Assembly (NCBI GenBank): GCA_036939355.1
Contig: JALLAP010000012.1
Coordinates: 1-64,000, forward strand
Origin: Thalassiosira profunda
Lineage: Eukaryota; Bacillariophyta; Thalassiosirophyceae; Thalassiosirales; Thalassiosiraceae
Length of the DNA: 64,000 nucleotides
Direction: 5' to 3'
Of this stretch, positions 50,851-63,326 are shown in pieces; the first letter of the stretch is position 1; each line of letters starts with the position of its first letter. The translations under genes and the position numbers were made by a program. The notes beneath the pieces were generated by a model. It searched no databases, was not told where the DNA came from, and saw only the letters and a program-made list of their open reading frames with translations.

Positions 50851-52087
50851 TCACAACGAGAGACGGGGAACTACATGCGTTGGCCAAATCCCTCTCTCTG
50901 CGAACAACGAATCCAGTCTTGCTCTCAGATCGGCCTCGCTCAGCGAACTGCCCTCGCCCAAATCACCCCCATCTCTCTCGGCAACGGTTGGGACCAATCC
51001 TAATTCCCTCGCGTGAATTCCACCTAGAACGAACACGCTGTCGACACCTGCCGCGTTGGCACCAGTGACGTCGTGCTCCAAAGAGTCGCCTACGTGCGCC
51101 ACTCCCGGAATAGATTCGCCATCATCTCTATCAACGGAATGCTTCATACTTTCCAGGCACGCCAGAAAGTGCTGCGGATGCGGCTTGCCAAACTGCCGCA
51201 CCGCGCCGCCCTTTTCCTCGTACCGCGATGCAATTTTGCCTGGCATGTTGCCAACAACTCCGCCCGGAAGCCCCACTACCAAATCCGGGTTTGCGCACAC
51301 CAAAGGTAATCCCCTTTCCAGGGATTTGTCCAATAGTTGGTCAACTAGAGCGAAATCCTCATTGTACAGGAAGCCCAAATCCATGATGCGATTGGGTGCT
51401 GTTTCCCGGCAACGCCTCCAAACTTCTGATCCATGCAAGAGGATAAAGTCCGCGTCCTCAACCGACTCTGCAACCTCTATCGTGCCGTCCGCACCACTCT
51501 CACAGTGGGCCAGGTATTCCCCGGGATTCTGCTTCTCACTCTCCTTCCACGTGAGCCACAACGCCTTCTTCGGTTTTTCGCTGTTGCAATACTCCTTTCG
51601 CACGAATTTGGCACACTCGTCCCCGCTGCTGACCAGCCCACCCGCGAACATGTCGCTGTGCAGGCCAAACTTGGGCAATCGCTTTAGGGCCACGTGGGAC
51701 GGAGACGAAGTGTTTGAGAGGATTGCCAGCTTCTTCTTACGCTTCACCAATTCCTCGATGCAGTCGACGGCCCCGTGCAGGGCCTCGGAGCCATTGTGGA
51801 TCACTGCGTTGAGCAAGTTGTTGAGTGGGCGGAGGCTGTTGTGCAACGTCACTGCAAATGCAACTCACCTCCAAACTGATCGAGTAGAAACGCTGCGGTT
51901 GAGGAGCCCGTGCACGAGGCACGTCGCGTGTGAGAGATGGAGGCGAATCAAATGGGCACACGAGACGTGCAAGGTTTGCAATATCGCACGCCCTCCTCAA
52001 CAACACACTCAATCAGAACTCACCGTCGTACAGCGACAGGAGGGGCGAAAAGGAGGCATGAAGCGTGAAGGCCGGCGGCGTCGACAT
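50851..52087 (-). CDS. HAD-superfamily hydrolase (class IIA type) with microexon
   Basis: Exons 52087-52024, 51892-51869 (only 24 nt) and 51803-50851 give 346 aa. Joining them yields SLYD-AFLLDQFG-VIHNGSEALHGAV, the first HAD motif with the nucleophile Asp (DQFGVxHxG type). The remaining motifs follow: LAILSNTSS (motif II), FGKPHPQHF (motif III Lys) and GVAHVGDSLEHDVTGANAAG (motif IV). An alpha/beta cap lies between II and III, as in IIA HAD proteins. Without the microexon the enzyme would lack its catalytic Asp, so splicing of this exon decides activity. The 65- and 131-nt introns have GTGAGT donors. Phosphatase activity on a small metabolite is inferred; the substrate is unknown. Confidence 0.85.
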
Positions 52088-52520
52088 GGCGGCGCTCCCG
52101 GTTGTTGACGCAGTGGTTGTGGCGCTGGTTTGGTGGGGCGAACGGGTGGGTACAGTACATCCGTAGGTATGACTGGCAGTTAAGTAATAAATACGTACAA
52201 CGAAAAAGATCCCGAAAAGGAGTTTTGGGCGTACGTCATACCTACGCTGGAATTGTGGAAGCAGAAGAAGCGAGGAGAGCAGGCCTGAAGCAGCCGGGCC
52301 AGGTGCTACGAAGAGCAATCAAAGGGCCAGCTCGTAACTAAAAGCATCTAATATTCATGGTGGGCATTATTCTATATCGCTGTCGAGAACGGGCTGTACT
52401 TATCTAGATGCCAGCCCCAGCAAAGTTGTGCTGCTCATTGGCTCGTTCCTCCGCCCTCTAGTACTCCTCTGCTGAATTGGCCAGGGCGCCTTGGCTGGGA
52501 GGCGGTCCGCGGGACGATCG
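52088..52520. other. Intergenic region with a 12-bp inverted repeat
   Basis: 433 bp between the HAD gene start and the end of the UBR gene. CGTAGGTATGAC at 52162-52173 is inverted as GTCATACCTACG at 52235-52246 with a 61-nt spacer; it may be a hairpin, a terminator-like structure or a small element. No coding sequence is supported. Confidence 0.55.
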
Positions 52521-55500
52521 CTAGTACCAATTATCTCTGATTACTCGATCAGACGTGGAGCGTATTTGAGCAACCTCCCTCGGTATGCCGTGTACGCGCC
52601 ACAAGGTCTCAAGTGCTTGGTACCGTTCTTCGGAGAAATAGAGAGGACGACCGCGCCGAAGACTGACGTCTTCCTCGCCATGCTCGTCGACGTAAAGGCT
52701 CGGCGAGTAGGCCGACTTGTTGTTGTGCATCAAAAGAACGGTGCACTTTTGAACGAGGAAGAAGACCCCAATGCCCGAGCCTACTTTTCTCGCATGCAAA
52801 GTGCATGTGCCAGGGCGGTTTCTCTGAAAGGAAGAGATGGTGTGTTAGAGATGGGGCAATATCAATCCCAAGATAGTACAGGCTCAAGACAAACTCACTC
52901 CTTTGTTGCGCCTTCCCGATGGCATCACTGCGCCGGTGAGGAGGCATATTGCAGTTTCTTCTATGCCGCTGTCATCATCGTCTGATCGGCTATCCATCCC
53001 TTTCACGCGATTGACCATGCTGTACAGCTCAACGAACGACTTGGGAAGCTTCGCCAAGCAACTCAAGGGAGCACCTGCTACGTGGACAGACCCCAAATGG
53101 CTCAAATCTTTCATGACGCGGTTCGCGATGCTGTACTCAAACAGCTCTCCGCGTGCACCTCGCGGGCCTGGACCAACTTGGCTGATGCCCAGGATGCTCG
53201 GCTGGTACGGTATGATGGCCGACCGCGATACGTAAGAGAACATGCGGTCGCTTGGGCCGGGGATTTTGCTTCCGTCGGGCTCACTCAACGCGGCATTTGC
53301 ATCCGAGGCATCGTCGGCATCCAAATCTTGCTCGTCTTGCATCATCATGGGGGCCGCAGCGCCCATGGCTGGGTCGTCAAAGTCATCATCGTCAAAGTCC
53401 ACGTCCATATCGACGTTTTCAAGCTCCTCGTCAGACTGTGCCGCCAGCGCTTCGTCCGCAATTTCCATCACTTCGTCCTCGTTCGACTCGTCGGACGAAA
53501 CATCTTCGCTTCCAGCCTCGAAGTCTACGTCTGCGTCATCACCTTCAGGGTTGGCACCCTCTCCTTGGGGAGAGCGGTGCGCCACCTCGACCTCCACGGC
53601 CGCTGCAGATGTTTCAACGTGAAGATTCTGGATGGAACGCATTCTTTGGTCAGCGGACGCACTGCTGCCATGCGATACAGGGACCCAAGTTTTCGTCTCG
53701 TTGTCGAACGCCAATCCATTGCCACGGGTGCCACTGTATGTCTCGAATCCAACGAGGGATGTGAGCCAGCGGGTTGCGAGAGAGATCCAGGACGAGTGTG
53801 AGCCATCTTCTTTGGCAATCGACGACGGAAGGGGAGCGCCGATAATTTCGAGAAGCTGGAAGCCGTCGTCAATCGCCATTGTGTTTGGGTCTTCCGTCAT
53901 TTTAGCCACAGCAGTGTCTGCCAAAGTCGGTCCAGGAGTGTCAGATTTCGTGCTGCGGCGATGGCGTTGGCGATTTGCACTCGACGAGGCCCTCAGTAGC
54001 AGAATCAACGTCCTTCCAAAAGGCAGGAGGGCATTGCCAACATTCTCGAGGAGAGTCGCGTCGTCACTGACTTGAGTGTCTTGACTCGTGGCGCCCGTGA
54101 GAGTTTGTCTGCAAAAGGACAGAAGTTCCTTGACTGCCGCCGCTTCCTTCTGCTTCTTGGCGTCATCCCAACCTTGATCCTCGTCAAAGTCGTCGTAGTC
54201 ATCATCTTCCCCCTGACCACTGCCAATCGAGAACCCGCCTGTCGCGAGCACCTGAACCAACCGCCCAACAAGAAGAACCTTCGCTGCTTGATGAAGCTCG
54301 CTGCAGGTAACGGAAGGGTTGGCCTTGGCATTCGATAGGAGCGACGAAAAGACTGCTCCGGCCAAGATGGTCAAGTCCCAGGCAAGCAAAGGAACGTAGA
54401 GGAAGGCGCTCGCCACAGCGGGTCGAAAGAGTTCCAGCGACTCAGCCTTGAAAGGATCCAGGGTACCCCACTTTGGATCAAGCTCAAGAGCGAGGTTCCT
54501 CTCGACGCGGTAGACGGAGAGCGGCTTCGACGGCAACACCGGCCGGGGCTGCGAGGGGGTAACATCGTCGCTGGCAGGATTGTTTGACATCTCGGCCATG
54601 TCTTGGTTCCCCACGTTTATGGTCCCTGCGTCGTTCACTTCCACTTCGGGAGAAGAGTCCAAATTCACAGACCCACCACTCGACGCGGCAGAGGGAGGCG
54701 GCGTGGACCCTGTGATGGTCCACATTGCTGCAGCGACTGCACGTGCCTCTAGCCTTGGAGCGACAGTGTCCTCTTTCGAAACATGGCACGTCATGGAAGC
54801 AACGATCGAGGTCATCACCCTCCATTCGTCGTTACTCGAATTCGACGAGTTCACTGTCCAATACTGTCCCTCCAAAACGTCGCTGATGAGCTGGCCAAAG
54901 ATGGGCGCCGTTTCCCCCTTGGCCTTCTCGTCATTGGTGCCCAGCTGCCTTCCAGCCTCGAATGTCATGGCATCGAATAGACTTGCAGTGGCGGTCAACA
55001 ACCTCCTCAGCTCAAGGAGCATGGGATGGGAATCTTTCACCTTGGCAGCGTAGTTTGACCATGGGTCTGTCGACGAGTACGTCACTTCCCCAAACATTTC
55101 TGTACGAGCTCCCCTCCCCGAGGCCTCTGCCGCCGCGGCGCTGTGACCCACTGCCGCCCACGCGATGAGCTGCTGCCGCATCAAGCGCAACACGCTGCCG
55201 ATCTGGGGACTGCTTCCCTGATCATCGTCCTCGAAGTCCCATCGGCGAAGGGCGGGGTGCCAAAACTCGCGTTCCTTTTTCATCTTGGCGTTCCAGATCC
55301 CGTCCCCAGACAGCTGCATGGCCTGGGACAGATTGGCGCCAAACTCTGCGGTGGCCTTGCTCGATGCATCGGAATACGAAACGGGAGATTTCTTCACCAG
55401 AACGTTCCGTATCAGGGAAATGTCTGCGGGGGAAGACGCCGACTCGCTCTTGAGGACCTCAAACCCCTCATTTTCCTCGCGCATTGGGAGCGGGGCAGCA

Positions 55501-58500
55501 TTCCCGGCCGCCCCTGGCGGCCCGTCCTCAGGGATGACAATGTTCGACAGCTGCTTGCACAGCGGGCACAGGAACTCCCCGTCGTCAATGTTTGCCGAAA
55601 AGCGTCCATCGAATGGCTGGTTCCCGGCCGAGCGCTGGTGGAGGCTGAGGCAATGGGCCTCGACGCACCTCAGGTGAGCTGCATGACCGCATTGCCGCAC
55701 CACAGGCCGCGTTGGTCCCCAGCGCGTGTTGGTATAGCAGAGGGAAGAGAGCGGGCTTAGGATGATGTATCCCTGCGAGGACTGGATGCTCGCCCAACCC
55801 TGGACGATCTGTTGGTCGGTTCCTTCTTTCTGGCGGCCCTCGGGAACAACGTGGCGAACAAGGATGCGGCGAGAGAGCAGGCCCAGCGGAGGCGTCGCTG
55901 TCGATTGAACGGCCTCCACAATGCTGCCCCGAGGAAGGAAGGCCACTGGCGCAGATTCGATTGACTCGGTCGATCGGAGCTAATAGAAAAGCAAAGAGGT
56001 GAGTGAAGCATGCAGAAGCCGCGAGCAAGAGGTTCATTGAAGAAGGATCGATCTCACCTGGCAACCCTTGTCGCCCACAACTCGGTAAATGTTATCGAGT
56101 TCAAGACCACCCGAGCCTCCACAACCGGCAGCACATCTCAGCATCGACTTCGAGGCAAGCTGAGCGACCCTCGACCTCTGCACATGACCTAGGTACCCCA
56201 TCGGCCCGTTGTCGCCATCTGCATCATCGCACTTGCAAATAATGCACAGGTTCTCTTCGCTTGCGTCCTCCACGAGCTTTTTTTCGGAGTCGTCGTTGAA
56301 CTGAGAATGAATCGTCGCGGCAAAGGAGCTCTGCATCTTCTTCATCTTGGCCAGGGCTCGGGCCTTCGCGGCGCGCTGGGCCTCCCGGCTCTTCTCCGAC
56401 GCAGCGCTGGCACTGTTGGCATCGCTCGTTGAGTCGACGTCGTTTCCGGGCCACAAGTCCGGCAGGTTCGCCAGCATTCGTTTGACTTGATCGCGAACAT
56501 CTCGCTCGACGAGGCCCGCTTCGCCGAGCGAACTCGCATTGACAGGAACGCCCGACTTGGCGCTCTCGTATGCAACCTCCATGCTCCCCGCGCCGTCCGC
56601 GAGCGCCCCCACAAGGCGCAAGAGCCACTTCAACCCATCGGCGGAAAGAACCCGCGCGCCGCCGTGATCGTCGCCGGCCGATTTTTGGTTGGCACCGGCG
56701 CTCTTGGCGTTGTCCCGGTGCTCGTACAGCGCCACCAGGAGCCCCAACACCGAGCCGCGATTCTCCCCGCTCCCCGCAGAGGGCAGCGGCCCGTCGGGCG
56801 CCGGGCGGAACGCCCACACGTCAAGGAGGCTGTCCGGCACCGCCACAAGCTGGGCGAGGTAGGAGTGCACGTCAATGCTCGAAGACAGGGCCTTCTGCTC
56901 GTGGTCGAGGAAGGGCAGCGCGCCGTGAAGGGCCGCGCACTGCTCGAGGGTGTGGGCCTGCAGCGTCAAAATGTGCAGCACCTCGAGGAAGGACTTGGAC
57001 GACGCTGCGACCGTTTCGGGAGAGAAAGGTGGCGGGGCCGAAAAGGCGTTGGTGTTGGGTATCGCCGAAACAGTGCTTCGGTTGGACACCGACGACACAC
57101 TCCTCTTGAAGTCCTCGGCGCTTGCGCCCGGCACAGCGGCAACGTCCCCGGCGCCACCAACGCTGACGACAAGGGGACCGGTCTCGGGCTCGGGCTTGCT
57201 GGGGGGCAGCCAGCTGCCGTTGAACAGCACATACATGAGGTAGCGACGGATGGCGGCGTATGTGGACGGCAGATGGAGCAACAGCCTGGACGGCATGAAG
57301 CGAGGGTGGGCGACCGGCGGAGTCGCCACGAGGGGGAGCACCATGGCCGCCGCCGCGCCTTCCCCCCGAGACTTCGCCTCGGCGGCCAACTTCTGCCGCC
57401 GGAGCCGGGCGACGTTGTCCATCGCGTGCTGGTGCTCCGTCTTCCGCAGGTGGTAAAACGACGGGTCGTACTCGTGGCTTTCCTCGGGCCGGAGCTGGAA
57501 CATCGGCGGGCCGGTGGCGCGCGACCCTTGGTTCCTCGGCTGACCAATCCCCCGCAATACCTCCGCGAACGCGGCCCGGAAGGACGCCGCCCCGCCCCCC
57601 GCGCCGACGGCCCCGCCGTCGCTCTCGTCCCGGCGGGACACGGCGACGGAGGCCGCGCTCAGGGCCTCGCTGTGCGATCGCGGCTCGACCGCCAGGGCGT
57701 GCAGGAGCTCCCGCTTGAGGTTCCGTCGCAGCGCGGAGTCGTCCCCCGGCGCCGTCGGCGGAGGTCCCGGGAGGTCGGACACAATGACGCAAAGCGTCGT
57801 AAAGAACGCCTCGGCGAGCACCTCGGCGTGCTCCGGCTCCTGCATCCTTGGCGGGCGGGCCCACCCCCTCCTCCCGAAGTGGCTGCGCCGATCGGGATCG
57901 CATAGATATCCATCTAGAGAAAACCGGTTCGCCAACAGGGAAAAGACGCGCCGTGCGCCGAGGCCGACGTTGAAACCCGCCGCCGACAATTGGACCAGGA
58001 CCACGTCCAGGTCCCGCAGCGATCGGCACAGCGGGGCGCACCCGTAATTCAGCGCCATCCCCGCCGCGCCGCCCCCGTTTCGGGCCCACATGTGCCGATC
58101 GACCTGCTGCGCCGCCGCGAGGCACCGCAGGGGGTGGTCGCACAGGCTGTGGACCACCTTCGCCGACGCCAGGAGGGCCGAGAGCCTTCGGGCGCGGGAG
58201 CGACGGAGCGCCGCATCGGGGGGCGCGCACTCGGGACCGGCCGACCACACCACCCGGAAGTTGGAAGAGCGGTGGGCGGGCCTCACTAAGGCCGAGAGGG
58301 CGTCGGGCTGGAAGACGATGCCGTCGTCCTCCTCATCGGAGGCGAAGTCGTCGTCGTCGTCCAGGAGCGGCAACCGCCACCATCCCGCGGGATTGGCCCT
58401 TCGCGCGTCGTCCGACACGACGGCCGCGCAAACGCACAGGACGCTCCGCGCCAGCGATCGGTGGAGGGGGAGGTGGAACGAGAGGCCGTCCCCCGCGAGG

Positions 58501-61500
58501 GGGGCGTGGGGGACCTTCAGCCAGTCGCCCATGACGGGGCCGTGGCTCGACGCCGTCCCGTACAATTGCGCGCTTTGGGCGAGCTTCGTCCGTGCGTGGA
58601 GCAATGCCGCCTCGAGGAGGACGAGCTTCGCCTCGGGGAGGTTCCGCACGCCCCGCTCGCACGCCACGTCGCACGAGTTCGCCGCCGCCAGGCCCGTCGC
58701 GGCCGCGACCCGGGCCACGGACGATGCGTCGAGGTCCGCCCGGGCGAGGTGGAGGGTCGATCGCTGCAATGCCTCGCCCTCCCCCGCGTCCCGCGCCCTG
58801 GCCGTCGACGCTCCGTCCGACCCCCCCTCGCGGTACAGCCACATTTTGATCTCGCGGAAGAGGGCGGCGAACAACCCCCCCATCGCCTCCCGCTGTGCCG
58901 CTACGTCCCCTCCCAAAGCCGCGCTCGCGCCGGAGAAGGGACCTTCCGCCAGCGCGTCCCCCGCCCCGGCCAAGTTCAACGACAGGCCGTACGCGCCGAG
59001 CCACCGCTCGTCCTCGAATTCCACGTGCCCCCCCGAGATCTTGCGCTTCTGGAGGTCGATCCCCTGCCCGCAGCGGAGGAGCCGCGCCCAGACGGTGGGG
59101 AAGTCGAGGGGGTTGGTTATGCGGTAGGTGGCGAGGCTGTTGCTTGCGCCGGGGGTAGTGAAGGAGGGCGCCGGCGTCAGGGCGTCGTTCGCGGCGTCTA
59201 CTGCCGCTCCCATATCCCCTCCTGCGACGCCGCCGCTCGCGCGATCGGCGTGGGTCGGGGACGCCGATGGCGTATGCGCGCCGCCCCCCGCTCCCCCGCG
59301 CCCCGTCCGGAGCAGCCGCCCCGCCGTCCCGGGGGTCTCGAAGACGTACTCCAAATCCCGCAGGAGGTGCGGCAGCCGCTTGTGCTTCGTGCACCGCGCG
59401 TCGAGGAACGAATCGTCGACCGCGGGGGGAAGGCGGGCGCTCAGGGGGTGCTCCGCTCCCGGTTGGTAACTTAGCGCCGGGAGCTCCGCACCGTCGTTGG
59501 GCGCGGAAGACACGTCGTTCGTGGCCCCGAGGAGGGTCGCGTGGACGNGCCGGGAGCTCCGCACCGTCGTTGGGCGCGGAAGACACGTCGTTCGTGGCCC
59601 CGAGGAGGGTCGCGTGGACGCTCCGCACGACCGAATGGGCGATCGGAAGGGCCGCCACATACGCTCCCGCGCCGTCGTCGGCCCCACCGCCGTCCTCCCG
59701 ACACAGCAGCGCCCGCGTCGCGTCCAAGTTCCCCAACGCCTTGACCAGACTCCCCGTCGTAAACAGCTGCACCGTAAATCCCAAGGGGGTGTCGCCCTCC
59801 GTCCCCACCCCCGCGCAAAACAACGTCGATATAGGACGGTGCGCGATCCCCCCCAATGCCGCGGCGAAGCGGCTCTTGAACCGTCCGTCCGTCAGGAGCG
59901 AGAGGAAGAGGCGGTGCGCGCCCCCCCGCAGGGGCTTGGGCGCGTACGGGTCCAGGAGGAGCAGGAGGAGGAGGGGGGAGGCCGGGGCCGCGAAGGAGGC
60001 GCACGCGGCGACTTTGCGGGCGTCGGCCGCGGAGATAGCCCCGGCGGAGTGCCGGTCGAAGAAGTGGCTGGAGGCCGAGCCAAGGGCGTCGACAAGCGCG
60101 GTCCCGCCGACCAAATGCAGCCCCGCCAGGCGGTGGGGGAAGAGGGCCGCCGTCAATGCCTCGGCCGCGGCGTGCTTGCGCAGGTCCGTGTCCAGCACGA
60201 CCACGGGGTGCCGCAGGCGCACGGACGGGGCGCCGTGCGCGGCAGTTTCGTTGGCCAGCGCGGCCAGCAGGGGATGCGCGCACTCATCATTGGCCGCGGC
60301 ATTATCAGGCGCGAGGCGGGAGGCCGGGAGCGTCCCCCACAGGGCGTGGGGGGACTTGCGCAGCCGCGGGTCGGGGAGGCGGTAGGGGACGTCGGCGTAG
60401 AAGTCGGGGTCGGCGCCTGCGGAGAAGAGGAGAAAGGAGAGGTCAAGAGCAAGGTGAGAATATCAGCCAATGCTGTGTTGCAAAATGACAAGACCGGGCA
60501 ATGCCACGCCTACCGGTAGCCGCCACGAACCGATCGGCGGACTTGGACGTCATCCCCCGCCGGAACAGCTCCCGCCCCTCCTCGCGGGTCAGGTACGAGC
60601 TCTCGAGGTGCGGCGGGAAGGCCTCCATCCGCCGCCGCCACGCCGGCACGTCCCCCCTCTCAGTACCNCGAGCTCTCGAGGTGCGGCGGGAAGGCCTCCA
60701 TCCGCCGCCGCCACGCCGGCACGTCCCCCCTCTCAGTACCACTGCCCGTCCACCAAGCGAGGTGGGTCCCGCTCCAGCAGGGCACGGCCCGCGGGGCGCC
60801 CCACACGGCGACCCCCCGGCTCATCCCCGCCACTCCAGCCGCTCCCTCCCTTCCCTCGCCGCACAGCGCGTCCTCCCCCTCGGTGACGTCCACCAACGCC
60901 TGGACCACCATCGCCCCCACGGCGGGGTGACTTCCCACCAGTCCCCCCAGCCACTCGAGCAGCGCCGCCGCCCGTCCCTCCGCCTCGCCCTGCGCGGCCG
61001 TGGCGACGGAGCAGTGCAGCCCCGCCCCGGCGCGGAGGCGGGCAAACCCCGCCCCGGCGCCGTCGAGGGTGGCGTATTGGCGGACGACGACGGAGCCGTG
61101 CAGGTCGACCTTTTTGGTGAGCTCGGTGGCGTCCCCGGACCGGGGGACGAGGGGGGCGGACGGGTCGACCTCGGACGCGAAGGGCATTCCGGACGGCGCG
61201 TCGTCGGCGGCGGCGGTGCGGACCGGGCTGCGGTGCCACGTGGGACTGGAGGCGCCGCTGGACCGGGGGCGGCGGCGGGGGGAAAGGTCCATGGCGGTCC
61301 GGGCGGGGGAGCGGGAGCGGCGGTGGGGCGCCTCCGCGGCACTGCGGGCGATGCCCTCCTGCATTCCATCAGGTGCCCCGTCCGATGTCGCGCCCTCCTC
61401 TCCCTCGCTCAGCTTCCGCAGCTCCGCCCCCGTCAATCCCGCGCCGCCGATTTGGCCCGCGCTCCCCGCCCCGCCCATCGGGACGGCCACCAGCTCGCGG

Positions 61501-63326
61501 CTCCGGCGATGCAGCGCCGCGATCACGTCGTCGAAGGTGTGGACGTCGTCGTTGTGCAGCCTGAGGCTCAGTCGGCAATTCGGCGGGAGCGCGTCGCGGT
61601 AGTGCTCGTCGCGCGAATCCAGCACGTGCTTGGGGTGGGCCCACAGGTCCTCCCGCGCCAACTCGTGTGCTTCCCCCGGCGCAGCGCCCGGCGCGCCCGT
61701 CCCCTTGGCCGCGAGGGCCCTCAAAACGGCCGCGCGGCGGTAGTACCCCTCGTCGTCCGCGACGCCGTTCCACACGCGGCAGATCTCGTCGGCCCACCGG
61801 AGCCGCCACTGGGACGCGTCGGCGCCCGCGGCGGCCCCGTCGGCGGCGATCAGGACGGATTGCACGACCGATCCGATCACCGCGGCGAGGGCCGCGGCGA
61901 GCCGGGGCGGGAGCGGCCGCGGGCTGGCGTTTCCCGGCACCGCCGCGGGGGCGCCGTCGACGTGCCGTTCGTGCTCGGCGCGCGCCTTTCGCGCCGCCCG
62001 TACCGCCTCGAAATCGTCGTCCACCCCTCCCCCAACTCCCTCCTCCTCCTTAGCGTCCTCCCCCTTGTCCTTAGTCTCCGGGGGCCGATGCCTCGGACAC
62101 ATCCCCCGACAATCCCACGCCTCGGCGTCGCCGCAATCGCAGCATCCCCCCGGCGTCGTTCTGTGAAAAAACACCTCGTGCCCCTTGTGGTCGGACTCGC
62201 GGAAGCACCGCTCGCAGAGGACGCAGGTGGCGTCGGACTGGCACGTCCGGCAGTTCCACGCGATGTCGCCCCGTTGGAAGACGTGGCCGCAGGGCCCCCC
62301 CTCGTAGGCTCCGACGGGGGTGCATTTGTCGGCGCCGTCGCTGGTGGTGGTGCCGCGGAGGTTTTCCCCGCGCTGGCCCCGCCACAGCGCCTTGAGCAGT
62401 CCGCCCAGGCCGGGCGGGGGCAGGGTCAGCGCCTCGTCTAATGGGGTGTCCCGGACGTTCGAGGTGCGGGTGGGGGTGCGGCCCGTCGCCGCCTCCTCTT
62501 GGAGCCACGCCGCGCGCACCGCCTGCTGCAGCAGCGCGGCGGCGTTGAGGGACGCCTCCTCCAAATCGGGAAGGGGCTGGCCGGTCGCCGGATCGTGCGT
62601 GACATTCTCAAACTCGCAGTCTCCCGGCTTTCCGGAGAGCGCCTCGTGCCGCCCGTCGAGGTATTCCAAAATCATGGCCTCGGCCCACTCCGCGGCGCCA
62701 TTCTTGGGCACCGCCGTGAGGGGATGGACCAGCGCCGCGTGCGCCAGGTGCGAGAGGGAGGGGAGGCGGTGCCCCGGCACGGCCCCACTGCGGGCGGATT
62801 GGGCGGAGATGAGGGCGAATTTCCGGAGGGTGGCGTCGGCGCGCAGGGCGCGCCGGACAATGGGCGCGGGGCCCCCGTCGTCATTAATGGCGGCGGTGTT
62901 GACGGTCAAATCCCCCGTCCGAGGAGTCGAAGTTGCAGTGGTGACGCCGGCGGTGCAGTGCTTTCCCAAATGCACCATCCCCTCTCCCACTCCCGCCCCC
63001 CCGGCCACTTCTTCGGCAATAATAGAGGCCGGGCGAATTTCAATGCCGCCGGGGACGAAATTGCAGTTCGCCGGAAGGGGGTACGACCCGCCCATTGCGC
63101 CCTTCTTGTCGCCCAACGCCAGCGGCGGGGGGCGCCTCGCCGTTGGGGGGGCAAGCTCCGCGGCGGGAGGCGAGGCGGACCGGTTCGCCATTATGTTGGA
63201 TTCGGCCGATCTAAGAGCGACTCCTCCGTGGGGAGCGGCGGCGGCGTGGGCGAGGGCCGCGCGGGCCGCGGCGATGGCGGGGAGGGAGGGGTCGCCCGGC
63301 GGGGGCTGGTTGTTGGGGTTGGACAT
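52521..63326 (-). CDS. Giant UBR1/PRT6-type N-recognin E3 ubiquitin ligase
   Basis: Exons 63326-60514, 60416-56058, 55979-52899 and 52823-52521 (introns 97, 78 and 75 nt). Two 73-base assembly joins (72-bp duplicate plus N) break the frame; without them the frame closes exactly at 3,469 aa. The UBR box (about 342-415) reads CGHVFQRGDIAWNC, CVLCERCF and HKGHEVFFH, then CCDCGDAEAW. This is the pocket that binds basic N-degrons. LRLHNDDVHTFDDVIAAL (about 590) is a ClpS-like domain for bulky hydrophobic N-termini. A RING-H2 is split by intron 2: LCIICKCDD at about 2277, then CGHAAHLRC and FLCPLCK near 2440-2480. The C-terminal autoinhibitory-type region (ICLLTGAVMP, TCTLHARKVGSGIGVFFLV, LYVDEHGEED) is also conserved. 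The protein is well above the 1,700-2,000 aa usual for UBR1/PRT6, with long Gly/Ala/Asp-rich insertions. Confidence 0.9.
59476..59620. other. Scaffold join: 72-bp duplicate around one N
   Basis: 59476-59547 and 59549-59620 are identical and separated by a single N (59548). The duplication lies inside UBR exon 2 and shifts its frame by one. This is the pattern of two contigs that overlap by a fixed length and were concatenated instead of merged. Confidence 0.9.
60596..60740. other. Scaffold join: second 72-bp duplicate around one N
   Basis: 60596-60667 and 60669-60740 are identical and separated by a single N (60668), inside UBR exon 1. The length is the same 72 bp as at the other N, which argues for an assembly overlap and against biological repeats. 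Confidence 0.9.

Noticed and set aside
51804..51868. 17-nt intron version of HAD intron 2 (GTGAGT to the first CAG)
   Set aside because: Too short to be spliced; the later acceptor at 51804 gives a 65-nt intron and restores the conserved DQFGVIHNG motif.
56487..57905. Plus-strand frame of 472 codons opposite UBR exon 2
   Set aside because: Arg/Gly-rich antisense shadow; the minus strand carries the continuous UBR protein with RING and UBR motifs.
59476..60740. UBR gene as a pseudogene because of frame breaks
   Set aside because: Both breaks coincide exactly with 72-bp duplicates around single Ns; without them all four exons close in frame.
60501..62441. Plus-strand frame of 646 codons opposite UBR exon 1
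   Set aside because: Crosses the N join, is Gly/Arg-rich, and lies opposite the UBR box coding sequence.
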